Of a stretch of DNA of 64,000 nt, positions 24,901 to 39,900 are shown piece by piece. A program made the translations under genes and the position numbers. The first letter of the stretch is position 1. The number at the start of each line of letters is the position of its first letter. The DNA lies in assembly GCA_946699065.1 (NCBI GenBank), contig CAMPDV010000023.1:1116001-1180000 (forward strand), in the 5' to 3' direction. The stretch is from Loxodes magnus. Lineage: Eukaryota; Ciliophora; Karyorelictea; Loxodida; Loxodidae. A model generated the notes under the pieces. That model searched no databases. It saw nothing but the letters and a program-made list of their open reading frames with translations, and had not been told where the DNA came from.

Positions 24901-27900
24901 TTCTCTACATAAGCAAGGACCAGGTCTAACTTATTGAATAGATAAATCAAGATTAGGTGAATATACTTATTACTCTTTACAATAATAACAATTTTAATCA
25001 TCAGTTCCATTACAGTTGTAGCAAGAGCTGTGGCAAATTTAACAAGTTGAAGTTACCAAATCTCCAAATCATATATGTCCAAATTATTAAGGGCAGCTAT
25101 CTTTGCACACACGTTAATAATCAATAAATATACCGGTTTAATTCTCTACTACTGAAATTGCTTGCTTAAAGAATCCTGGCGAACATTCATCACAAGTTCA
25201 GTCAGTTTAGTTATCACATTTTTTACAAGCTTAATCGCATGATTCACATTTTGGCTATGAAATATTTAAATTTTTAAACTGAAAATCTTAGCATTCTGTT
25301 ACACAAAATTTATCGATAGTAGCATGTCAAACGTATCCTTTACTATTAGAACATGAATTACATTTATCAGGTCCATCCCATGTACAAGTTTAGCAAGCTA
25401 TATTGCAAGGTTAGCATTTCCATGAAATATAGTTTCCATAAAAACCAAGGGGACAAGTAGATACACATTAATTATTATCAAAATATAGATCTTTGCATGA
25501 AGTGCATCCAAATTCTCCTTCAACTAAGCAAGTTTAGCAAGTTTAATGACAAACAGAACAAATATAACTGTTAGTGTTTTTATAATATCCATCAGGACAT
25601 GTAGCATCACAAGTAGAACTTTCTTTATGATAAAAGAAAGGCTCTTATTAACTTACAATCTAACATTCACTGCATTAATTTTTTGATGGGCCTGTACATT
25701 TCAAGCAATTAGGATGACATTTGGGACAAGTATAGTCAGTATAATTAGTATAATACTCATATTATGGACAAGAAGTTTCACATACTGGTTGATCTAATTT
25801 TTTATAAAAGCCTTAATTACACTATGAGCAAGCAATATTTGTAGCATCTAAGCATATTTTACAAGCTTTATTGCATCCACTACATTCTCCTATTATATAA
25901 TTAGTATAGAAGTTTTCGGGGCAATCTTTAACGCAAGAATATTTATTATCTAAGGAAAGTAAAAATTATCCTTCTGGACATTTTAAATTGCAAGCCATTC
26001 CAGGAACACATTCAAAGCATATGCTATTAAATTAGTCTTTTCCTTATATATATCCAAAATTACACTCACATTATCCTGGAAGTGGATTATTATTGTTAAA
26101 AGCATTTTTATCACTACAAGCATAGCAATCCATTTCAGTACCACCAGTACAATTAAAACATGTTTTGTGGCAAGCGTAGCAATATGTATCTTGTGAATAA
26201 TAACCTTAAGGACAACTTTTCAAACATTAAGGACCGTCTGGTTATAAATAATAACCTGTAAGACAACTCTTGCATAACTCATGATAATCACCATAACAAG
26301 TAGAGCATCCTTCAGGGCAATTAACGCATTTTCCTTTATAAAGTTAAGTTCCCATTGAACAAACCATTTCTTTAAAACAAAAATTTTAGTTGCTAATTAT
26401 TTCAAACATTAATAAATAGTTCTTCCTGCACTTCAATGCGTTTCCTTTCGACAATCCATAGCATTTTTCAGTAGAGCAATGGCAAGGATAGCATATCTGT
26501 TGTGAATCAAGTGTATATCCTTCTTAACATATTTAACATTAAAAGTTATCTAATGTTTATGAAGCAGTTGTTTAACAATATGCTTAAACTGGTTGGAAAT
26601 AAAACATTTGCTTTACTTCTTCTATATCTAGCATACTTAAGTAAAATTTGGATTTAAAAAGTTTTCCTTAAGGAAATGAGTTTTAAGTAGTACCCATAGC
26701 TTCAACAGCGAAGTCTTTATTTTACTTTAATAATTAAATATCGATAGTTACTAATTATTTGATTTTCTCTTAATAGTGATACAGTTTATTTTGCTTAATT
26801 GCGTGATAAAGATTTATTGTTTAGTTGTCTCTTGCAAATGCTACAAAATTCCAAGACTTGAAGTTACTTAAGTTATATAAGTTAGTGTTGAGTATTACAC
26901 TATCAAGAGTAATTAACTAAATCCGGTTTTAGCAGTTTAGACGATTAGAATCACAAATACTCCTAAATGTAATGGAAATGTAAACTTATTAGTTGCTTAC
27001 TTTGATTATTCTAAATAAGCTTTGATTATCAACTATGAAGGAGTCTGTTCTTTTAAACCAAAATGATCCACTATAACTATTGAGTTATTTCAATCGATTA
27101 TTTAGAGTAAACAGTTTGCTGTTATATGAAGCTATTTGTAATGAATTTAAATCAACAACTGAAAAAGTGGAATCGAATAAGGGAATAAAATCAATGCAAT
27201 CAAAGTCACTTACTCCGTTACAATTTTGTTGTATGCTTCTAGTTAAACATTCAGGAGAGCAATCATTATACGTTGAGCTATAATAATCCTATATTTGCCT
27301 ACTGCTCATGCTTCCAGCAAATAGCTTAATATTTGCTATTTGTCCGTTTATTTAAATAGCGTTTAAGAAATAAAGACCAACATATCCAAATGAGATTCTT
27401 AAGGTTTCGGTGTCAGTTTAGCTAGACTGACAATTTTATAGGTTATTAAGATTGAAATTAGTTTGGAAGCATTTGGATGAAGAGTCATAAATAGTGCATA
27501 ATTAAGCATACCTTTTAGAGTTGGAGATAGTAATAGCTATCATGTGTTACTTTTCTAGAAGATTGTTAGGAGCATCTTCTATTGTAGATCACTATTGATT
27601 ACATGTGTTACCTATAACTAATAAGTATTTTCCCTAAGGATTTAATAGTAAGTAGAAAATGATTTGTTAGCTAAACATTCCTCATATAGTTTAGTTATAG
27701 TTTTCAAGGTTATAATAATTCATATAGAACAAAACTGTAAAATCACTAAAGATTCCTATTTATGATCCTAATTCATTACTCATTCACTTATTTATATATA
27801 CATTCGTATATGCTTTTTCAACCCCATCTTATTTTAATGAAATACCATACCCTTCATTGCTTAGTTTATAGTATGCAACATCATCAATATTACAATCTTA

Positions 27901-30900
27901 ACTAGCAGGTCCGTAGCATGTTTAGCATCATTTATGACACTTTTCAAATTAAGGAATGATTTTGAGCAAATCTTCTTTACTTAATGCAGCTTTTGGATAT
28001 AATGTGAAGTTACTTATTGCTCCTTAAAGATATGACAGTTAAGTGTTTCCATAATCAATTATAAATTTATCGCTTATCTTAAGTGTTAAGTTTGAAGGTT
28101 CGATTATTTAAATTGGAAGAGTAAAATTAGAGCATTTTGAAGTTAAAGTAGATTCATTTCAAGGTTTATGGTATATGCACATTTATAATTATGAAGAAAC
28201 CTTTATTGTAAAAGCTGCAAAATACCAAACATTTACATTTATTTACACATCACTTTTTATTACTTTCGCTTCATTTCTATTACCAAAAGTCATTTACAAG
28301 CAATTTTCATTTAATAACACTACAGGTTATCAGATTTAAGAACCACCATTATTATTAAGCAATGAGAAGAAGCAGAACTTTTCATAAAAAGGAATGGAGA
28401 ATCAGAATACAAAAGTATATTCATTTTAGTTGAATACTTAAATTGGTAGAAAGTCACTTAAGTTTTAGTTTAGTATATCCTTTAAACCATTATAAACTTA
28501 CTATTCTACTGCTTAATAGTAGCAATATTTACTACTACTACCACCACACTTTCCCCACTAGCATACTTCATAACATGAAGATGTCTTCTAAAGCTTTTCT
28601 AGCAACTAAGTTGCTGTTTTTTTACTATTTGGATATAAGATTAACTCAGAAAACTCAAAGATGGCTTAGCTATCCTATACAAATTAAGGATTTGGACTCA
28701 AAAACAGGTTAGTATTGAAATGCTTGTCCAAAGTGCAAATTAATCAATTTTGTCTTTGTTATTATTAGCATGGTTAGTCATTCTATTGCTCACTTTGAAA
28801 GTATGTACAAAGTATAAAATTCCATGTATCTATATTATTTGAATTAATGGAAATTCCTATTTTCATTTATTTTACTGATTATCCTATACTAAGCACAAGT
28901 TCAATAACTTCTTAAGTTATAGAATTAGGTATAATTAAAGATAATTAAGTGGAGTTATATTTTAAATGGAAATGTAGGCAATTATTTCCTTCTAATAGTA
29001 TAAGAGTATAGTTAACTCCTTCTTGCATTTAAACTACATCTATTTAAACTATAAAAACATAGTCAGTAAAGCCAAAGAAATCTCCTCTAAATACTTAGTT
29101 ATCTAATTCAATTCTTTGCAATCCTATTCCTATTTCTTACTATTTAGTTCCATTAAACCTTCAACTTTAGTCTTTTCCGATAATCCAGTATCCAAAATCA
29201 CTTGAACAATCTTTAGCACTTACTCCTTAACTAGCATTTCTGTTCTAATCAAAGCAATAGCGCATCATTGAATTTTAATTCTTTATAGTTTCTATATCTT
29301 ACAGAGTTGGAGAGCATCAGCTTTACTTGAAGTAGCTAGTTTGATAAAGATATACACTTCATTAGTTTTATGATAGTGAAGCTTACTTTCCTATTCAAAG
29401 TTAGGTACTTAGAAGTGGAAAAGTTCTATATTCCCAAGATTAGCTGTAGCATGTAGCTGGACATGTTGTCATTGTGCTAATGCAGAACTTAACATTGTTT
29501 AAAGGAGATTAAGTTTCATTACAGATAGAAAAGACTATCAAATATCATTTATTAAGCTCTACTTACTATTAGACTAGTCAAGTTTGATTCATTTTAGCAT
29601 AAAAGTAGTTAGAAGCTAGATTTTATTAAACTCCTATTATAAGCAAGTAATTTTAGGATTCTGATTATAGACTTATTATTTCTATATCTCCTATCATTTC
29701 AACTATCTTTATCCATGTTGAAAGCCCAAACCCTTCACTTAGATCAGAAGCTTCATACTCTTTTAATTCAAACACTTTCCAGTAAGATTAATTAAATTTA
29801 CTTTCTTCAAGTGGATCTATTAAGAATTTCTAAGAAGATATGCTTTAACCCATATCAACATTTTCACAACTAAAAGCTTTCTCATAATCAAAGCAAGCAC
29901 TTTAGTAATTAATTTCATTTTAGCTAGATTAGCACTAACAATAGTTCAGTCCTTGCTTATCAGAAATAATTTAGATTTGATCTTCTTTACATTCTTCCTA
30001 CTACTAATCTACCTAATAAGAGTTTTTATTTTGGAATATGCAAGTATTTGTTTATGTATCTTAAATAAATGGCCATTAGCAATACATTAAGCAAGTGTCT
30101 TCAAATGGTTGTAAGAACCATCCTTAGTTGCATTAGTTACACTGAAAGTAGCTTTCTCCATAGCATGTCTTACACGCTTCATTACAATTCTTACAAATTC
30201 CTTCTCCACCAAATTTCCCTTAACCACATTCTAATAAGCACTCGCCGTTTGACAAAAAGTATCCATCTTTACATTATGTAGATGACAAGTAAGAATTATT
30301 TAAGCATTATAAAGAAGCAAAATGACATTTATAGCATTTTTATGAACTAAGGAAATATCCAGGCTTACAACTTGTACAAACTCCAGTCTAGCACTAAGCG
30401 CAATGAGCTATATTACATAATTAAGTAAGATTCCTCTTACAAGAACTAATTCCTCCTACACCATCACACAACCCTTTTAAGCAATATTCTGAGCATTTGC
30501 TTGCTTCTTCAATAACTCTATTCGTCTATGCTTAACTCAATATTCCTTTCCATATTTTAAGATCTAAGATTCAAGCTTTAGCTTTAGCATAGGGAGATTT
30601 CGAGATATACTATCCTACTGATATTTCATTAGCATTGGAGTTGAAAATACTATATATTTGTGAATAATCAGAAAACAATTAGATAGCACATAGTTTAGTT
30701 TACTATTAAAACACACATAGCTTACTAAAGCTAAAAGTAATGGAATATTGAATCAACACTAAATGCCATTTATTCTTTTCAATAGTCTAGCAATCTAAAC
30801 TAGTATTTTAAAGATATAAAGAAGAAGTTCTTACAGATAATGTTAAGATATAGCTATTCCCTTATGCTTTAAGTAAGGTTGGCATTCTTACTCCATCCTA

Positions 30901-33900
30901 TATTTAGTCGTCATTTATTCCTTTAATTTAATCTGTAGCATATAATATGTATGATGGATCATAAGATAAGCTGTTTCATTTAAGTCAGAAAGTAAAAGAG
31001 TAATCCATTTCATAGAAAGTTTATCCATTAAATTAGATTGAGTTACTTACTAGAAGTTAAGAAGATTAATATTCAACTTCCATATAGAAAGGCTATTCTA
31101 CATCGAACAATTGATAGTGATTTAATAAGAAAGTATCACAATCATTTTCAGTAGGACCAAAACATTATAAACCACATTTAAAATGACATTTTTGAGACTG
31201 AAGAGCTAATTATTATATGCTGAAGTCTGAAATACAACCCCCATTAGGTAAGAATTTGATATCATACAGATATAAATGAGCACTCTTTCAGTTAGTTCAT
31301 TTTTTATCGAAAGTTCCAAAGTAGAATAAGTCTTAATTTGCATTAATTTGATAAAATGATGATTACTTTAATTCCTTAAATGCTTAGTAAGAGCTGTTTC
31401 ATTGCTAGATATAAGTAGTATAAGTTTATTATTCTTTGCATACTCCAAAGTAAATAAAGAATCAGTCTTTAAATTTGCTTTAGTAACTATGCAAGTTTGC
31501 CTTTGATCCTGTAGAAATAGTCATATCAGAGTTGTTCTAAATAATGTAATTTACTTCATAAATGGAATAAACATCAAACTATTAAGTATTTCTTCATTAG
31601 TCATAGTGGAACAATCTAAAAACATTTTATTAACAATAGGATTGTAAGGAATAATCAACCATGAAATCTCTCACCCAAAAGCTTATGGCTATATTTTAAC
31701 TTTCAAAAGATTCTTCTTCAAAAAGCTTATCACTAAGATGTATCTTATAGTATCCTATTTACTCATAATCAGATCCATTTAATTTAATCTAGTCTTTTAA
31801 TAGATAACTGTGCGAATTTTTTTCAGGAGTGGTGCATTAAGTATTTGATTTGGCGTAGTTTTTGCAAGAATACATTTGATTTAATATTGAATTAAGTTAG
31901 TAAGAGTGAAAGAGTTAGTTAGGATAGATAATAAAGTCTATAATCTACATTTGCTTCTATATGAACTAAGGAAGGAGTGAGTCAGTTCCTCCTATAAAGA
32001 TCTTACAATCTTGTTAGCATATTTCACACATTTCTTGACTTTGTATTTGGAAATAGATTTAGTTACATTTAGCGGTTGAGTCATAGAATTATTTAATGCA
32101 TAAAGTTATTAATAATCTGCCATTCATGTAAAGAGAACTTAGAGCTATTCCATGAAGTCCTTAAGATTTAAGGAAGTTAGTATTTTAAATAGAATAAGAA
32201 TTATTTCTCTTATCAAACAGAGATAACTAAAATGCTATAGGAGTGTATGTTAGTTGAAGGCTTATTCCACATTCTTATTGTTTATTTAAGTTAACTGTAT
32301 TACGCTAAATCACTATAAGTGCTGCTTGCTTATGTAGTTACAAATTCCAGCTTTAAGGGAAGTTTATGAACAATGAAATTGCCATATTTAGCTTTAAGTC
32401 GTATTAATTAGAACAATTTTCCTCTTATAAGTCAATTACTTTAAATCCCTTGTTTCTGATATGTGAAGAGTCTAAATCTATGAAATAATCTTAAAACATT
32501 CAAATTATATCAGGAGGATGGTCACAGAGACACATAGATAGTTCAGAATATTGGCATTTCTCACATAGTTTAAGATATTTATTAGAAATATAATCTAAAT
32601 CACACTATAATTTGCAATCCTTTCCATCCAAGTAATATCCTTCTTTACACTCTATAGCTGATTATTACCATAAGTAGCTACAATCCTCATAACTATAGTA
32701 ACACTTCACACATTTGCCTGTATCTTCTGATATTACATATCCTTTTTAGCATTATAAGCAATCTTTTATTCCATCTCCATTTTTATCGCTTGTTAAGGAA
32801 AACTTTAAGCAGCCATAATTAAAATCTTCAAATTAAGCTTAAACCACATCTGACTAATATTGGCAATCTTATTAAGAAGGACCATTGCATAAAGAGGGTT
32901 AACAAGTTAGGGAGCATTGCTACATTTAGTTGCTTAATATTTAATCGTCATTAAGTTTTCCTTTCCATATTTTTAGATCACTTAGATAAACATCAGATGT
33001 AACTGCTTTGACATCATTAGAATCATTTGAACTTCCAAAGTAAATAATATTAGTACCAAGTTAGAAATCAAAAGTACTTATGTTCAAATCTTAGATAGCT
33101 TATGCAGAGCATGGCTTAAAGTAATTTTCATTTCAAAACTTAGAGCAAATTCTTAAAATTTACTGCTAAGTGGATAAAGATGTGACTATTAAATGTCACT
33201 TAAGCAATTAAGTACCTGATATTTAAGCATTAACTGCTTATTACTGGATGATTTGGATGCTAGAAGAATAAAAAGTTTTAGAATAACTTAAATAGAAAGA
33301 TGCTTAGTTATTCTAAATAACTATAATTCTATAATTGTATTATGGTGGTATTTAAGTCCATTTAATTCACAAGCTAATAGTAAAATCAGGCTCACTAAAG
33401 CTATTTTAGTTAAATGTTTCAGTTTTGTTCATTTACTTTATGACTGTAGGTAGTGTATAAATACTTCCTTGATTTAATATTTAGTAGCTTTCAACTATAT
33501 TTAGATGGCAGTCTGTCTAAAGAGGTCCTGAACAAGTGACTAGACAACTAGGATGACACAATTTAGTCTCCTTTATAATGTATAGAATATCTGAGTGAGT
33601 ATTGATACATCCTTTAGGATAGATTCTAGCTTAATAAACAGCTCCTTATGAAATAAAGGTGTTCTTATCAGTACCATAAATGTATATTTGATCGTTATCT
33701 TTGTCGATTGGTTATCCAAGCACTTTTCCAAAATCAGTATACTGGATCTTTTAAAGTTCTCCATTTCATTATTTGATAAAGACAGTTATTAGTTTCTAAG
33801 AAAAGCAAGTGTCTATTGCATAAAAAGTTCATTAGTTAGATCTACTTGAAGGTAAATCATACCAGAAGAAATTAGAAAAGTTGAGAGAATTGGAAAAGTT

Positions 33901-36900
33901 TTAAGTTAAGCCTTATGGATGCGTTGTATTAGCAAAGAGAACTTCAATCAAATCAGATTTCTCATTTGAATACCATTTTGAGAAGCTAGCGTTGGAGAAG
34001 ACTTTAACACTAGGATATTAGCTCCATTTAGTTTTAGAATTAGATTTCTAAATTAAGTTATACCAAACATATTCACTAGATATTTCTAATTAACACCAAA
34101 ATGATAGTAAGAAATCCTTTGTATCAAAAGCATCGTTTTCGAAAATTGGATTGCTAAGCTTTATACTAAATTAGGGTTCTTAGTTAGTAATAATACCGTT
34201 AAAGTGCTTCAAGTCTAAAATTTAGTGGAAGTAATATTTGGATTAAGGAGAAGTAGAACATTTACCTAATCGAAGCAATTAGCAAGAATTAATTTTTAGC
34301 ATTTGCTAAATTAACTAGGATTGCTCTAATTTTCTATCCATAGAAAGGAATAAATCTAAGATACCATAATTTAAACTTTATAATTTGCTTAGCTTTTCAT
34401 AATTTCCAAATATCATTTCTGACTTTAAGAAATCAAATAAGCAAACATCTTAGTCAACTTCTAGCTTAGAACATGTTGGTTTAGATTATGGGTAAGATGA
34501 AACGCAAAGTATAGTAAACATACTTTATTATTCTTCATAAACGGAGACTCCAATTTGAAAAGCAGATGAAATATCCTAATAGTGGACTTAAAGTTTGTAT
34601 AGAGAGGTAGTAGAATGTATAAATAAAATAAATGAATACTTAGTGTAATAAAGTTCTAAGATAGTTTAGCATTCTTATTTTAGATTGTTCTTAGTTATCA
34701 GAATAGGTATAACTTCTTCCTATTTAAGTTAATTTATTTACTATATTTCCATAAATACATTAAAGGCATAATTTTTATAATGGAATTGTATTGAAGTAGA
34801 ATTAGCTAAGTCATCTAAATCTATTGTAATGATATTGGAATAGTAGAAATGTTATTGGAATGTTCATATGCATGATAAAGGAGTTTCTCCACAGTCATTT
34901 TAGCTTTGATCTTCACAATTTCTAGTAAGTTTATTAGCAAATGAACTAGTATCACATATAGATACACACTCTTCATTTGATTTGAAAAAGCCTTCTTTGC
35001 ATCTATTAATTTCATTATATCCTATTCCAAAACAACTTTCTGCATTATAAAAGCATTTTCTACAAGTATTTTAATAAAGCGCATATCCAATTTCACATTC
35101 TGTACATACTTGTGTTACTTTATCTCCTAAAACTATATATTGAGTACAATGGGGATGGTTAGCCTATGAAACTCTTTGTTGGAGTAAGATAGTTAAATCT
35201 GTAGAAGAGCAACTTGGACATTCTTATAGCCAAAAATTAGATTTATTAAAAGCTTCTTATAATATTTGCTAGTCAGAAGTTTGTTGATTTCATATCTTTA
35301 GATCTATAAAATATGCTTCTGGTTATATAATGGTAGCTAAATCAGATTTTCCAATTATTATTTAGCTATTGGAATTAAACATGGAAAGTAATGAATACTA
35401 AGCCTAATCTATTGATGCTAATTGGCATGAATGTATTTATTTTTCTTGTAATTGAATATAGCAAATTTTAATAAATCCATATTTTGTACTTATTTACACT
35501 TATGTTAGTCATCACTAATCATAGCTAGGGATTGCTAATGATAGATCAATAGGGAAGCTAGGTTGATTATAAATATATTTGAAGATCAAATTAAGACATC
35601 CTTGGAATGATATTTGAACTTAGTAGTTTATATATAAGAGTCTCATTTCTAAGTTAGAATCACAAGCTTAGTTGTTTACAAATATCCAAAAAGAAATGGT
35701 TGCATCTTAGAAAGTAGTTGATTTGAAACCATAAACTTGTTAAGTATCAATAGAGTACTTAGCGCTAGAAGAACTATTAATGTCTTTATAATTCACAAGT
35801 TAATCTTAATCTACCATTTAGTATTTTTCTATTAAGTCTATAATGCAATCATTTCCTGTAGGTCCGAAACATCCTCCTTAACATTTGGGATGACACGAAT
35901 ATTTGTTGAATAAAGATTAGACTTAATAGAAGTTTGGACAGCCTAGTTTAGGAAAGATTCTAGCATCATAAATAATGCCATGTAATTTCTAAGATGATTC
36001 AGGAAAGCCTCCAAAATATATAGAGTCAGTTCTTCTGTTAAGTTTTATAAATCCTAAAATTGAGTTCGTATCTTTAAAACTATAACTCTATAAAGTTTCT
36101 CCATTTCATTGCTATCTAAATAATCTAAGTTCCTTATAAGAAGTGCACAAGCACACGCCATAGAAATATCAATTTGGCGATAAATTGGTAAAATAGTTTC
36201 CTTCTAACTAAGCCTAATTTTAGCTTTGACTTGACAATATTTGGATAACATGATTTGTTGAAGCTTTATCTCCATAATAGTTTTATGATGATTGATAGTT
36301 TGAATTGTCTAAGCTTTTCTATAAATGTAGTAAAGAGCGCTTATCAGGATTACTTTGCTACTATTTTAAGGAATTTCACTATAAGTTAACGTAAGTGTTG
36401 GTATTGTCTAGTTTGCTAGGCTTAGTATAGTAGTCGATGATCCAAAAAGTAATCATTACATTTTAGGTTTGAAATAGATCGCCATAGAAAAGGTTTTGAT
36501 CTTATAAATTATACTGAAGATATCCTTAATCTAAACTATTTAGCCCATTAAAGTCGTAAATTTAAAATATTTAATAGGAGTACAAATTAACTTCAGGACC
36601 CTAACAGAAAAGTTGATTTGAGGAATAGCAAGAATGCTTTTATAGAATGATTTGTTCAATTAACTAGTTTGTTATTCCAAACTAAATATATAAATCCATT
36701 ATATCAAACTCTATGTAATCACTTCCTTAACTACACTCTCCTATTATTATTTCGCTCTCTTAGCTCAATTAAGCAGGAGCTTAACTTATTACCTTATGCT
36801 CACAATTTGCTTTACTCTCATAGAAATTTCTAATGCAAAAGGTAATTTAGAATGAAGTATCTAACTATTATACCTAAAAGGCAATAGAAACAAATGCTGA

Positions 36901-39900
36901 CTTGGAAATGAAATTTTGATTTTGGATAGAAATAAATAATTGATTCGATAGCTTTGATTGCAAATATAAGTTAAGATTCCAATGAGTCTTTGTATATGAA
37001 ATTTCTAGAATTTAAGTCTAGTAGTATGAATATTAGCTTACTACTCTTATAATACCCATTTATTCAAATTTACTTTCTAAATTCTATTTATCTATGAAAA
37101 CTTATAGAGACATTAGTCAATCAGAACCACCAATCTTTCCTATTAAGAAAACTTTCTCCTTCATTGAAACTGTCTAAGTACTTTTTTAATTCCAATTATT
37201 GATTTTAGTTAGCTACTTTCTATAAAGCCATACTTCATACTATTAGATTTAGTCACCTAACCTGCAAATTTTGTTTTCTTTATCTTAAATCTCAAGTTAA
37301 GAGCACTGTGTCACGCATTACTAATCGTTATTAAGATAAAAATCATCTTAACAATCTTTTGCCGAATTCTAAGCAAAGTGCCAGCATGCTTTATTGGTAT
37401 AGAAGCATTTAAAGCATTAATGGTCTTATAAGTAATATCCTTCCTTACAAACTTCACATCTTTATTCTTTACATATATCACAATTATTACTACATAAAGC
37501 TTATTAACTTCCTAAGCAATCAGTATTTGATGGACCAAAACAACCTCCTGTACATTACTCGCTGCAACTTTTAGACCCTATTATTTTAGTCTGAATATAA
37601 GAGTCAGAAACAATCTAAGGCCAAAGCTTAAAGTCAGCAATTTAAGCTTAATTGTTCCAATAATTAACATTAGAGTGATAGCTTTTGTAGAACATAGGTA
37701 GGACTAAGCTTCCTAAAGAGGATTAAAAAGTGCACATATTATTTAAATTTGAGCTACTCTTTTAATAGCTCGTACAGCTTTATTAAGAGATAGACTTTCA
37801 AGACCAAGTACATAAGTTGATAAAGTCTTACTAATCACTTATCCTTATTAATATAAAAGTCCAATTGCTTAATACAAAACTTATTTGACTGTCATGCTCA
37901 ATGAATTAGTCAAGACATGTAAATAATCTGATCTTCTAATTGTTATAAATGCCTAAGAAAGGACAGTTTTTGCAGTCTTAAGTAAGGCTAGTGTAATGTT
38001 ATAGATCACTAATAGAAAGACTTAAGACTCATAATAAACCATTAGCTGCTTATTTTTAGTAATACCAAAATCCAAAACTAAATTCCCTCCCATTAACTAC
38101 ATCTTTGTGAAGTCCTTAATCCATCCCAATTATATAGTCTTCTTAAGACTACTAAGCTTAGTTTAGAATTAAGCAATTCTCTTTATCGATAATTTGGTAA
38201 AACTTAGTAGTCAAGCAATCTTATTCTCTAGGTCCAACACATTTCTCAACACATGAAGGGTGACATTATTCTAACAAGTCAAAGGTTTGCTGAATGATAG
38301 AAGTAGATAAGCATCCATTAGTAAACCACTTAGCATTATTGTAAAAAGCATGAGGCTTGTGATAAAAAGTATCAGTTATGACTGAATTAGTTGAGCCAAA
38401 ATAGATTTGATCCTATGCAGATATTAAATTATTAAAGGAAGATGCTGATGATATTACTAAGTTCTATATTTATTAGTTTCATGGCTTAAAGTAAAGAGTA
38501 ACTTAGCTACTCTTATTGCAAACATCTGAAATGAATGAATAATACTATATTGTAAATTTATGACTATAAGTACTATAAGTGCTTTAACCAGACTATTAAT
38601 CTATCTTTCTCCCAAACCAAAGTAAAGTGGTAGGCTTTATTTGCATTTAAATATTGAAATGGTATTAGTCTTAGTTAGATTAGGAAAATCAGTTAAAGTA
38701 GCAAATATTTATAAACTAGTTAGTCTCTAAGTTAGTTGAGGAAACTAGATAATTAAGACTACTAAAAGCTAAACCAAAATTATTGCTACTGAAATTATAA
38801 TTATGGAATACTGAAGCATTTCCTAAAGATAGGCTATAGCTTCTATAACTATTTACTATTACTTAGTCAAACAATGGATAGATGTTCTAACTTGCTTCAG
38901 CTCCTATGCAAATACTTCTATTAGAACTAGGATTCTATTGAACACACTAGCTTTAAGTATCTATTATTTGGTATAATAATTGAGAGTTTACTGAAAAGCT
39001 CTAGTTAATATAGATGTTGAAGTTACTAATTCCTACTGAACCTTATGTTAAGCCAAAGGAAACAGAGCTTCCTCCTAAATAGATTTTGTTAAAGTGATTA
39101 GTAATTTAGCAGCTTTGATAAGATAAAGTGATTTGCTTGCATGCTTAATAGTTCTAATTATACTAAATCATGCAAATCATGGAAGTTTAATTTCCAGTTG
39201 AGAATGCAAAGCCATAAATTCCATGATTATAAAGTGAATGGTCAATATCACTTCTATATTTATATCCTTTAATATCTTTTACCTCAAATACCCATTTACT
39301 ACTACTATAGTATAAATTCATTAAAGTATCACATTACTAACTCTATGTTATAACTATAGGAATTAAGTCACTTACAAGTGATTAAGTTTTGGATATTTGA
39401 ATATAGACTAGAATAGTGAAGTTTATTGAGTTAGTCAAATTTTCTTATAAGTAGTAATAACCTTAATCAACTATATAAGAACTATCTAAATTATAAAACT
39501 GCTCCTAATAATTCCTATATGTTGCTATCAAACTTAATGTCTATACACCTTATTAATTAACTGTAGGCTACTATTATTAAGTACTCCCATTTACTACTAC
39601 ACTGTAGTCTATTCAATCCTAACAATCTAACACTAAGCATTTTTGGCAAATATTCATCTAAGAATTCTCTAAATATCCAGCTGGGCAATCATTAACACAT
39701 GCTCTTCCTAACAAGTAAAATCCATCTTTACAGCTTATTGCTTAATATTTCTCTATTCCTGAACAGGCTTTATGAGAGAAATAGCATTTAGCGCATCTTC
39801 CTTACATAAGTGTATAGCCCTCTTTACAAAAATAGCATATATCATCAATACACTTAGAACAATGAGGTAAGCATTCTTAGCTAGAAGGCTAATTAGTCTA